DNA from: Rhizaria sp. SCN 62-66
Taxonomy: Eukaryota; Rhizaria, unplaced
Length of the DNA: 64,000 nucleotides
Direction: 5' to 3'
Assembly: GCA_001724265.1 (NCBI GenBank)
Contig: MEDY01000016.1
Coordinates: forward strand, 1-64,000
The translations under genes and the position numbers were made by a program. This document shows, piece after piece, positions 50,201-60,516 of this stretch (position 1 is its first letter; every line of letters starts with the position of its first letter). The notes below the pieces were generated by a model, which was given only the letters and a program-made list of their open reading frames with translations, was not told the origin of the DNA and searched no databases.

Positions 50201-51127
50201 CGCGCAGTGGCAACAACGTACAACGGAGGCGAAGACTCTCCCGCTTTGAACACCAAAACTACATCAGAGTTTCATAACAAGACGCTGCTCAGCGCAAGTG
50301 GCGTTGCTTTTGTTGAGGCCAAAAAAGCTGAAAATATTACTGCCCTTAATAATGATAAGAATGTTGTTTATGGCGCTTTAAACAGCGCTACGTCGCATTT
50401 GCGCAAAACTATTGCGAACGCTGCTGCGCTGCCACCCTCTGCTGCTGTTCACAGTCAGCGACTGTTTATGGGTGCAACTGTTGCGCCAATAGGATCATCA
50501 GCGGCAGTAACTGGGCCAGATGTTGCGCTGCTTCCCTTAATTCCCACGTTTGGCTTTGGTGCCCCTGTCACTGCTCAAAGCAGTGACAGAAACATTGTGT
50601 ATGCCAAAAACTCCGCCATTCATAGCACCACGACGGAATCGCAAACAACAGCGAGCGTGGCCACTAACACCCTGAACAGTACAACGTTTGAGTTCGAGCT
50701 TGTATCCGCTGCGCATTCCTCTGCTCAGAGTCAGTCAAACAAAAACAGCAGTGTTGATGCTCTCACAAACGAGAGCACAAACATCAACGCAGCTAGGACT
50801 GTCGAGCCGGTAGCAGCACACTCAGCTGTTACAGTGCGTGATTCTCCTGGCTCTAGCAGCAATAGCATTGCTGCGCGACAAGAGCTATAGTCAGAGCAGC
50901 GACAGCAGCACAGTCATGCGCAAGGCTGGGCTGCTGGTGTTGGCCAAAGCTGGCGCGAGTGGGGCCGCGGGGGCTGGGACGCGCTGCGTCGGGCCGCTGT
51001 CGCGGTTGGCGGCGGAAGTAAACCTGCTTTGAAGCAACAAGATCTCGTAGAGGATGATGAAGACTGCTACTAGTGCGGGTCTAAGGAAGACATGAAAAGT
51101 GGCGACGGCGAGTGCAGTGAAAAATGA
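44294..51127 (+). CDS. Giant Ser/Asn/Thr-rich protein of unknown function, read through two TAGs
   Basis: Two exons, 44294-44394 and 44509-51127 (114-bp intron GTTCGT...TTTTTAG), give 2239 codons ending in TGA, with TAG at 50888 (residue 2161) and 51071 (residue 2222). The ATG sits in a strong context (CCACCACCATGG) and exon 1 begins MELFDGLKHHTLLSVRL. Only the first 90 residues and a few islands look folded (DSLTIHPYRPNESPDLRLVD; LRVWRQCVFPLSFMLHKERA). The remainder is disordered and low-complexity. After the first TAG a Trp/Arg-rich amphipathic tail appears (GWAAGVGQSWREWGRGGWDA), then an acidic end. GC is lower than in neighbouring genes. I recognise no family. The second TAG, only 17 codons from TGA, is the weakest of the seven. 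Confidence 0.7.
50888..50890 (+). other. In-frame TAG no. 1 (putative sense codon), giant orphan gene
   Basis: TAG at residue 2161 followed by TCA. The frame stays open for 60 codons with a Trp/Arg-rich amphipathic composition. Confidence 0.6.
51071..51073 (+). other. In-frame TAG no. 2 (putative sense codon or stop), giant orphan gene
   Basis: TAG at residue 2222 followed by TGC; only 17 codons remain before TGA 51125. Weak on its own, but consistent with the others. Confidence 0.4.
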
Positions 51128-51548
51128 AAAGCAAATGCGTGTATTGACAAAATTGACTGCTCGATGGAGTGCCACATTAAGTGCAAATACCTTTAAAATT
51201 ATGAATAGAACTGTAAAGACATGATAATGCACCAAAAAATAAACAAAAAGCCAGTTTTGTTTAAAACCAAAAGTAAAAGTTAAAATATACGCTGAATGGG
51301 GCTAAAAGATTAAACAGAACAAAGCACGAGCACGCACGGTACGTGATCATGATAATGAAGGAACAACAAAGAGATAAGCGTCGCTGCAACATAGTAAATT
51401 ACAGTTACAAAGAAGGGTGAATTTTTCAAATATATACACAAACTTAACATCATAACAAGTTATACTGAGACTAGCATGAATATTAAAATAGCTGAAAACC
51501 TTATGTCTGCCTTTAACCAAACCGCGTCTACCATACTATACGCGAAGT
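51128..51548. other. Convergent intergenic spacer
   Basis: 421 bp, strongly AT-rich, between two converging genes. Nothing is recognised. Confidence 0.5.
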
Positions 51549-54500
51549 TTAGTTGATGTCGTAATGCGAGGGCGCTCCCGAAGCGGCGCGCATCTCCCCG
51601 TTATACCCTCCACTGCCGCTGCTGCTGACGGCGCCGCCGGTGCGCGCGCTGGGGTCCATGAGCGACTCTGCGAGCTCGACCCGCGCCTCGGGCGTGTAGG
51701 CACGGCGGGTGGTGCAGTAGGTGCAGAGGGCGAGAACAGCGATGCAGAAGAGGATGATGCCCGTGATGACGAGCCCCACGGCCCAGCGCGGAAACCGGTG
51801 GCCGAAGAAGGCCACTCCGCTGGGTTTCTGCTCTTCGTCGCCGTAGCACCCGATGTCGTGGTTCACGCACTTGCGCGAACCCGCCGAGGCGGCGTCGCCG
51901 CACACGGAGGCATCCGCCGCAGCGTCCTTGGTGGCCTTGTTGCGGCACGCCACGGTGCGCGTCTGCGGCTCGTCGCACTGCGTGCACTCGCTCCAGTCGC
52001 CCAACACGAACTCGAAGTCGTTGGCCATCTCGGTCGACGCCACGCACTCGCCCGCGTAGCACTGCATGACCGTCGACGAGGACGAGCTGCTGGAGGTGCA
52101 CGGCACGCCGTCAGCGACCTGCAGCACGACGCCGCCAAACGAGTAGAAGCCGCACTTGTCGGAGGGCGTGGTCTGCGCCTGGCAGTATAGCACGCCACAG
52201 AACTCGCCGTCGTTGTACTGCCTCTGCAGCGCCGACGGGCACTGCGAGTAGGGCCCGCCGGTGAAGCTCGCCGTGTCCTCGCGGCACTGGCGCAGGTGTG
52301 AGCGGCACGTGCCGTCGTAGCACAGCCCCGCGCCGTAGGCGGCGGTGCGGCACGATACGCCCGGTCCGACGTGGAGGTCGGTGGGACAGGCTGCCGACGC
52401 GCCGTCGCACTTCTCGGGCAGATCGCAGGGGTCGAACGCGGCGCGGCACACGCGCTCCGAGGTGGCGGCAACGATGGAGCACGAGTCGCAGCAGGGCTGC
52501 GTGGCCGAGCACGTCGCGCCGGGCACGAAAGTGCAGGTGGAACCGTCGCAGCACGCGTCGACCGAGGAGCAGTCGACTTGGCCGCAGTCGCACTGCTCGC
52601 CCTCCTCGACCAGCCCGTTGCCGCACGTCGGCTGCGCGTTCCACTGCTTCGTCGGCGCCTCCCACAGACATGACATGCGCGAGTCGACCGTGGTGCGCAG
52701 CGTGTCGTGTGTGCATGTGGAGAACTCTGTCGGCGGCTGGTTGAGGGAGATGATGGCGTTCATGATGTATCCGCGCGCGGGGCAGTCGTTGCCCTGCGAG
52801 TCGTGGCGCGAACCCAAGTTGTGGCCCAGCTCGTGGGCCACCACGGCGGCCGCCATCGCGGGCTCCAGCCCCACGGTCTGGTCGATGCCACCCGACTGCG
52901 CGGTGCTGCACATGGCGCCCACGCCGGCGTATCCGAGCACTTGCGACTCGAAGTCGTAGCCCGAGAGGAGGTGACCGCTGTCGTGCGCGGGCGCCTTAGT
53001 GCTGTCGGAGCGCCAGCTGTTCCACTTGCTGAGCAGGTCCGACACGCCCACCTCGTTGCTCGCGCACGACGTGCACGAGCCCAGCGTCACGGGCCAGGGG
53101 TCGCCCGTGGCGAAGGTGACCTGCGCGACGAGCACGACGCGGATCGGCGGCGTGAAGGCAGCCGCGACGTACAGCGCAGAGACGGTGTTGGCGAGCGTCG
53201 CGGCGGACTGCTCTGTGTTGGAGCCGTGCTGAAGGTAGCGGCGGTGGTCGCTCGCCAACAGCAGCTCGATCCATGCCTCCGTCGTCGCCTGTGCTGTGAA
53301 CGAGGTCGACGACGACGAGGACGAGGACGGGGAGGACTGGGAGGACGACGAAGGCTTGACGGCAGTTGCACCCGCGGGGTTCGCAGCAGCCGCAGAAAAG
53401 GCGGCGGCAGAGGCAGAGAGGTCGTGTAGCACGGATTCGATGTAGTTCGCGCTCGCAGCGGCTGTCTCGCTGGCACTGTGATCGTTGTGATCATGTTCGT
53501 GGCCGTGGCTGTGAGCATCATGAGCGACGCCAAAGTGGCTCTGCGCAGCGTCATCGCCGCTGCTCTCAACATCGACGCCGCAGGAGCCGGTCTGCGTGAA
53601 GTCCGTGTCCTGGAGGCGGTACACGACGTGGAGCCCGCGCGGCCGCGTCTCGAGCGCAGACTGCAGGTCGAACGACCGCGCCTGCGGCCAGTGCACGCCG
53701 CGGCGGGCGTGCGCGGCGCGGAGCCTAGAAAAAAAAGCAGGGAGCAGTTTGAAAAAGCAAAATGATGCATCCATGTTAGAATTGTGTCAATGATTGTTGT
53801 CAGATCATGATCTCGAAGCATGAGCAGATCAAACATGCAGTCTCATGATTCTTTCTCTCGCGCATAACGTACTTGGGCAACGCTGTGGCAATGTCAGCTG
53901 CAGACAAATGGTCTAACGCGGGGCGAATTGAGTACAATGAGCCTGACTGAGCACGGAAGAAGCCGGAGAGACCGCCAGAGCATGCGTCGAATGCAAACAC
54001 ATCGCTACTGCCAGCGCCACTGTTAGACGCGGACATCGTCGCGAAGCCGGCGTGCGACGACGGCGACAGCGGCTCCGACGGCGGGAACGCGCTGGTCCTG
54101 CCACTGTCAGCGCTGTTGTCCGCGTTGTCGCCGTCGGTGGTCGCAGCCTCGGTCGCGAGCGTGGCGTGGTAGTAGCATATGTCGATCTCGGCGAGCGTCT
54201 TGACCGAGTCGAGCGAGTGGATGTGCTCGCCCTCGGCCCACACCTGCCGCGTCTCGGTGTAGTTCGGGTGAAACAGCGCGTCGTTGCGGCGAAGGGACAG
54301 CGTCAACGGTGCGCCGGCGGCCGCGGTGCTGCTCGCTGCAGCCGTCGTCGCAGCGGATGTCGCGACATGGAGAGTCACGCGGGCAGACGCGGGAAACGAG
54401 CGGCGCGCGCCTGTAGCCTCTGCAACGCGCATGGGAAAGCCGGTAGTGGTGAAGGACGTGGCAGCAAAAGGAAAATCCTCGGTATCGACGAAAGCCAGCT

Positions 54501-54684
54501 CGAAAGCAGAGAGTTTCTCACCGAGCGATGACCGCGTTGTAGACGCAAGAGACTGCAAGGAAAAAGGCAGACTGGATAGTGGCGCGGGCGCGGGGGCAGT
54601 TGCAGCATGAGTAGCTAAAAGAGCTAGCATAGCAGTAAGCGCTGCAACCAGAGTCGCAAGCTGTGCCCAGCGAGCCGTCCTCAT
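51549..54684 (-). CDS. ADAM-family transmembrane metalloprotease
   Basis: Two minus-strand exons, 54684-53873 and 53724-51549 (148-bp intron, GTACGT), give 995 aa ending in TAA. Layout: signal peptide (residues 1-30), prodomain with LFHPNYTETRQVWAEG and the family-type DICYYHATL (about 190), then a reprolysin domain. The zinc site HELGHNLGSRHD is at about 565-576 with the Met-turn in GYIMNAI soon after. Next come a disintegrin domain (CGNGLVEEGEQCDCG) and a Cys-rich region, a thrombospondin-like WSECTQCDEPQTRTVACR, one transmembrane helix (GLVITGIILFCIAVLALCTY, about 930) and a short Ser/Gly-rich cytosolic tail. All catalytic residues are present, so it should be active. ADAMs shed membrane-protein ectodomains. 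Clear ADAMs are best known from animals and their relatives. The 443-bp interval upstream separates it from the SET gene. Confidence 0.93.
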
Positions 54685-55127
54685 CGTGAGCAAGGGAAGG
54701 CGTTCGCTCGGTGTGGTTCCTTGAAAGTCAAACTGCAAAGCAAGATGGGGTGGTATATGTTTAGTTTGGGGAAGTGCAAACAAAAATAATAATACAAGTT
54801 AGTTCTGCTCATCTTTTTCAGCAACAGCTCTTGGAAATATCGACTATGAATCACAAAAATTACCCGTTTCAAAATTTGCAAGAGCGTCCTCTGCTTCTCT
54901 CCGCTGCCACCACAAATTTACCGCGAAGCATGCATTTCGAGGATATATCAACGAAGTCAAAGGATATACGATAAATGAGTTTTAACTGTGTATACATGTC
55001 ACTAAAGTAGCTCGAAAATGGCCACAAAAACGTGATGACGATTCATATCCCCTCCGAATGCCGAATGAAATATTATTTCCTGTAACGCATGTGACTAAGG
55101 CACATATTCCCTCGCACTCGCACTAGC
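54685..55127. other. Intergenic spacer
   Basis: 443 bp, AT-rich, between two minus-strand genes. Promoter of the ADAM gene and 3' UTR of the SET gene expected; nothing specific is seen. Confidence 0.5.
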
Positions 55128-58100
55128 TCAATCGCGGTAATTAACACCCATGCGCTTCCTCTTAAAGACAAATTCGGCCTCCAGAGACTCGCTCTCACTG
55201 TCACCAACCTCGACCGAGATCTGCGAAAGCGTCCGCGACTGCGACCGTGCCTGTGGACGTGAACGTGACTGTGATTGGGACTGCGACTGAGAGCGTTTCT
55301 CAGACTCCGACTCAGACTCTGTCTCGGAGTCAGCATCTTTACCCTTGCGCTTGCCCGCACTCTTAGCACTCTCACCTCTCGTGTTGTGTTGACTTCTACC
55401 GCTGCTGCTCTTGCCAGTGCCAGTGAACACGAACCCGTTCGCCTGGAAGCGCGCACGCTGAGTCTCCACCTGCTTTTGGGAGCTCACAGCGCGTGTAGCG
55501 ATGCGCTTGGCGATGACGGCCGCCGTCGCCTCCGCCTTGGCCTGCGCCTTGGCCTTGGCGGCGGCCACACGGGACGCCGGGCCGCGCACGGGCTCGAGGT
55601 CGGACTCAGTCTCAGACCCGGAGCCGGAGCCGGAGCCAGAGCCCGTGCGGGAGTTGCCTGCCTCATCCTCTTCGTCTCTGCCACTGCCACTGCCGCTGGC
55701 ATCCTTATCGCCACTCTCATCGTCGTCGTCGCCCATGTGCTTGCCGCCGCGCTCAGAGCCGCCGCGGTCGGCAGCGACCGCGCGCCCGCGCCCGCGCCCG
55801 CGGCCACCGATCGCGCCGCCACGGATTGCGCCACCACGGATCGCGCCACCACGGACCGCGCCACCACGGACCGCGCCGCCACGGACGACACGGCCGCGGC
55901 CAGAGCGGGCACCGTCGCTCTCGCTCTCGATCTCAGTCAGCAGCGTGCTGCCGGTGTCGCTCTCGCTGGCCTGCTCGCGGTCGCCGGCGAAATCGCTCTC
56001 CGTCTCGCTGCCAGCCTTGCTCCTGCCGCTGCCACTGTCGCAAGGCTTCTTGCTATTGTTGTTGCTGTCGCTGTCAACCTCGCTGACAGTCTCGCTTTGC
56101 GAGTCACTTAGGATCTCCGCGCCTCTGGCCGCGTCCCTATCGTTCGCACGAGAGCCGGCGCCCGCCCTCTTGGCGCGAGCGTTCCGGTTCCTGCCGTTGT
56201 TGCCACCGTGGGACTCCGAGTCAGACTCGGTGGACGAGTCGCTCAGGGTGATCGCGTCGTGTGCACGACGGCGACCGCCGCGACCGCTGCCGTGCTGAGC
56301 GTCGACCTCGTCCGCAGCGGCCGCAGCCTTGGCGGCCGCCCGCGCGGCCTTGGCGGCGGCCGCGGCCGCCAGCACAGCCGAGGGCGAGTGCGCCGACAGC
56401 TTAGCCTGCTCCGCGGCGGCCGTCGCCGCGGCGGCGGCGTTCGCGGCGGCCGTACGTGCGTTGGCGGCGCTAGAACTGGAGCTGGAGCTGGAGCTGGAGC
56501 CGGAGCTGGAACTGGAGTGCGCGTGGGGACCCGCGCTGGGAGAGTTGGAGCGCGGGGAGTTCGACAGCGGCGAGCTAGAGCGGGGACTCGCGGAGCTCTT
56601 GGAGTACCGATAACTGTCGTCGCGCCCCCCGGAGCGGGGCTTCGGCAGGCGGCCACGGGAGGGCGCGATGGGGGAAGGTTGGTCGTCGTGGAGACCGCTC
56701 TCGAAGCAATACTTCTTGCCGTAGTCGAGCAGAAGCTCGTCACCGGCGGCAATGCGGCGCAGGAGGAAGATTCCCACGCGCATTTCACCGCTCGCGGGGC
56801 AGCGGTAGTACGCGAACTCGCAGTTGGGCTCACGGCCCGTGCCCTTGCTGCCGTTGATGAAGCGGGACTCGTTGCCAGCGTACTGGGCGTCGATCAGGAA
56901 CATGGTGTGGTGCGTCGTGTTGCGGTCGAACTCGCCACGCGGGCTGGGAATAGTAACGATTGGAAAGAGAAATGATAAAAAGAGTTAGTGAGATAAATGA
57001 TCGCAACGCATCTCAGTCACATATAAAAGCATCGTTGCGCTCGTAATCGCGAAGACATGAAAAATTCAAAGTAGTTTCAAAACGTACTTGTTAGAGGAAA
57101 CCTCGCTGTAGGTGAAGAGATACTGACCCGACCGGCCGCCCGTGTCGATCCGCATGATCCCCGTGTAGTCCATGAGGTGGAGACCGAGGCGCGAAACCTT
57201 GCCGTTGTCGGCCAGGTATTCGAGCCCGTCGGGGTCATGGCCGCCGATGTCGACGCGCGCAAAGAGCCCACGCTGCACCGAGACCTCGGCTGTGGGCTGC
57301 GCGGCCGGGTGGCCCGAGGTCGGGTCCAGGACCTTGATCTCGAAGTAGTCCTTCGAGGTGTAGTACGCCGCGGGAACGTTACCCTGGCGGGGCCGGCGCA
57401 GGCGACTGTGGAAACAAAAGCAATGTAGTACAAAATGTGTAAGTCAGTGAATAGTGCAAATGCAGGTTTCACAAAAGAAAATAATTAAAATCAGAAGACA
57501 TAAGAATCTAAAGTCGACGTACATGGGCGCAACAAGACTGGGAGTCGACACAGGCTCTCCGTTGAGCATGCACGCCACGCGCACAAGCGCGTACTGGTCC
57601 TTGCGTTTCCTCGCGCTTTCCTTCTCCGTTTCGCCGCTCGCCAAAGAGCGTGCAGACCGCGCGACGTCCGACTGGGACGGCACCTCGCGGCGGAACTGGA
57701 GGATGCGCCGCTCAGCCTCAGCGCGCGCGGCCCTGCCGCCGTTAAAGAAGGTGCCGACGGCGTCCTTCTCGAGCGTGCCACGCCTCGCGTCACCATCACG
57801 GCCACCACTCTTCTTACTGAAGCTGTCGCCGTCGTCGTTGTCGTCTTCGTCGCCGTTACTGTCGTCGTCGCCAACCTCAATCTCAGAGTCGCTGTTGCTA
57901 GCGCCACCATTGTTATCGCCACCGGAGGACGAGCCGTCGAGATCGGCGTCCCCGCCGTAGCGGCGTTTCACACGCTCGTTTATCAGACGTGCCGCCGCAA
58001 CGGCGCGTGCGTCGCAGTCGTGCCCGTGGTCGGGACCGTAGATGCCGCGCACGCTCGTGTTGGCCTGGTGCCGCAGCTGTGGGCCAAGGTTTCTGTCGTA

Positions 58101-59802
58101 GCACTTCTTGCACATCGTCACGGCGTCGCAGTTGACCATGGGCATGTGCGGCGTGTTGCGCGAGACCAGCAGCATCTCCAAATCGGGCAGACGCGGGTCG
58201 GGCGGGAAAGGAAAAGACGTGCGCATGCGCTCAAATGTGGGCGGAACGGCCCAAATAACGTTTGTGGTATAGACGACGTCGCGCGGCCAGCCGTTAGGGG
58301 CAGTATCGCCGACAACCTAAGATAAAAACGAAACGACAAGTAATGAGGTAGACAGAAATGAGACAACATCGTATAAATCAACATTATCATCAAATAAAAT
58401 TTGCAATTTTGCTTGTTATTAGTTTCACTGAGCGCAATGGACATACCTGGCGATAAACAGGGCACAGCGCGCATGCGTCCTTGAGGGTGCGCACAAAATC
58501 TGCGTACGAGTACTTGGGACACAGACCGATGTCGGGCCACGGGTTGTAGGAGCGCAACGAGTTCTGCGCGTAGGGCTGCTGCTGACCGTTGTGCCCTGCG
58601 CCGTTGCCGTTGCCGATGCCGCCGAGCCCGCCGCTGGCGGCGCGGCTGTATCCGCCGGGTGCGGGTAGGGCGGCCTCGGCCTCAACCATCTGACTGATGC
58701 GCTTGTTGGCCAGCGTCGCCGCGCGGCGCGGCTGGCGGCCGCCCTCGACGCCGCTGAGCGGGCTGTTGGGCTCGCCGTCAGGCCCCACATAGACGGCTGA
58801 CGCTCTGGCGTCGTCGTCGTCGAGCGAAATGCACGTCTCGGCGCTGTCGCCGGACCCCGCGGAAGCTGTGGAAGGAACGGGCACAGTGCCGTTAAAGCCG
58901 CTGCCCGCCTGCGCGTGCTGCTTCTGCGCCGTCAGCGCCTGGACTGCGCCGCTGGACGCGCTGGCGGCCGCGGCGACGACCACGCCGGCCATCTCGCCCA
59001 CGAAGCGCTGCACATGGCGCGCGACCGTGGCGTACGCGTCGTCGTCCCTGCCGCGGCCCGCAGTGCGGTACAGGCGCGACACCGTGTCCGTCTCGTGTCC
59101 GGGCGGGAACTCAACACTGTGACGCGTGGCCGCAACGGCGGTGAGCGCGCGCAGACTGCCGCGTTCGGCGAAGAGCGCGGTGCGCAGCATCACGTTCTCC
59201 ATGCGCAGCAGCTGCGCCATGCGGAACGCCTCCTGGTCGGCGTGAAAGCCCGCCGTGCCGGGCATGGGGCGCGAAACGGTGGCTCTAAACCACGCGCTGA
59301 CGAGCGTCGAGTCCGAGACCTGGGCCGCCCCGAACGTGGGCGCACCGACCGCGACGGCGGCGGCGGCGCGGCCGTGCGCGGCGTTGACTGCGCCGAGCAT
59401 GGGGCGGCCCAGGCCGGGCTCGTCCTCAATCAGCGGCAGCCGCTGCAGCGCGGCACCGACGCTGCGCGCGTTGGGGAAAAGCGGGTTCGAGCTCTGCTGC
59501 GGCGGGGCAGACTGCGGGTGCTGCAGGATCTGCTGCGCGTGTGCATGCGTGTGCGCGAGCGAGGCGCGCGCGGCGTGCTCCGAGAGCGGGAAACGCTCGG
59601 TGAAGGATGAGGCACCGGCGGCGGCGGCGCTGCTGCGGCTCTGCGCGCTGCCGCCGGTGTTCTTGCTGCTGCGGCTGGCGATGGACGCGAAGGCCCGCGC
59701 GGCGTCGGACTGCGGCACCCTCTCCGAGGGCAGCGGAATGCCGAGGGGCAGCTCATGGACCTCCGCGTACGGGTCCGTGAGGTCAAAGACGTAACGTGAC
59801 AT
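55128..59802 (-). CDS. SET-domain protein (putative histone methyltransferase) with RGG repeats
   Basis: Four minus-strand exons, 59802-58447, 58316-57523, 57405-57088 and 56943-55128, give 1427 aa ending in TGA; donors are GTATGT, GTACGT and GTACGT. The first 450 residues are low-complexity with Ala-rich helices. Cys/His clusters follow (CPKYSYADF, ACALCPVY at about 440; CDAVTMCKKCYDRN at about 500), possibly zinc-binding. The SET domain spans about residues 740-905: GLFARVDIGG, LHLMDYTGIMR, FINGSKGTGREPNCEF and DELLLDYGKKYC, so the SAM- and lysine-channel motifs are present; the usual NHS is replaced by NGS. A post-SET Cys cluster is not obvious. The C-terminal 500 residues are disordered, Ser-, Glu- and Asp-rich with an RGG repeat tract. 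Target unknown. It is head-to-head with another SET gene. Confidence 0.85.
55809..55883 (-). repeat. 5 x 15-bp tandem repeat coding for RGGAI/RGGAV
   Basis: Five near-identical 15-bp units (GATCGCGCCACCACG-like on the plus strand) encode, on the minus strand, RGG-Ala-Ile/Val pentapeptides inside the SET protein C-terminus. RGG boxes bind RNA and are arginine-methylation targets. Confidence 0.88.
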
Positions 59803-60516
59803 AAAGACTGAGGAAGCGCGGGGGTGTGTAGAAGGAACAGGAACGCTCGGGGAGTCTCAGAGGCAGTCCGATGAAGTGGGAAGGAGAGCTGCTGCGACGG
59901 GCGTCGAAGCAGAGAACTTTCGGTGCGCGAAAGTCGCACAGGAAAGAGCGTTGCGGGACAACAGGGTTATACAGAAATGTGCTCCAAGGGTACAACGGGA
60001 AAGTCGGTACGAAACCAGAAACGGAGCCAATGGAAAGGCTCGTGGGAAAGGTGCACAACCGTGCAAGGAGCGCCGAGTGCGCCTTTGGACGTGTACAGAA
60101 AAAACGACAAATTTGACGCAAATTTTGGCATAGTAAGACAGGTATAATTGAAAATCCAACAAGAATTCTCATAGACTCGTGTCATTCATGAAGTATCACT
60201 CTAAACTACAATGAAGCTAGTCCGATTTTTTAGCAGAAATGTTGGCGCTGGTGGGCGCGAGAACGGTCAGCCAACTGTCGCCAATATTGTGGGCTTCAGG
60301 TCGACTCCTTAAACTGAATGCAACAAGTCATTACATCCAATAGGGTGCATTTGTCCACCGTCAATAGCGATATATTTCCTTTTTTGCTGCTTGCATTCAC
60401 GATTTCTGTTCGTGCCTTAAACCAGACCCCACTCGCCCTCTACTCATATCCCCGATCTCCATCTTCTTCGGTACTACCGCCTTTCATCTCGCCGCGCTTC
60501 TCCCGGCAGCCGCGTC
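59803..60516. promoter_or_regulatory. Divergent promoter region between two SET-domain genes
   Basis: 714 bp between the two start codons. The part 59820-60120 next to the minus-strand SET gene is moderately GC-rich but has no convincing ORF; the part before the plus-strand gene is C/T-rich. No element is recognised. Confidence 0.45.
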
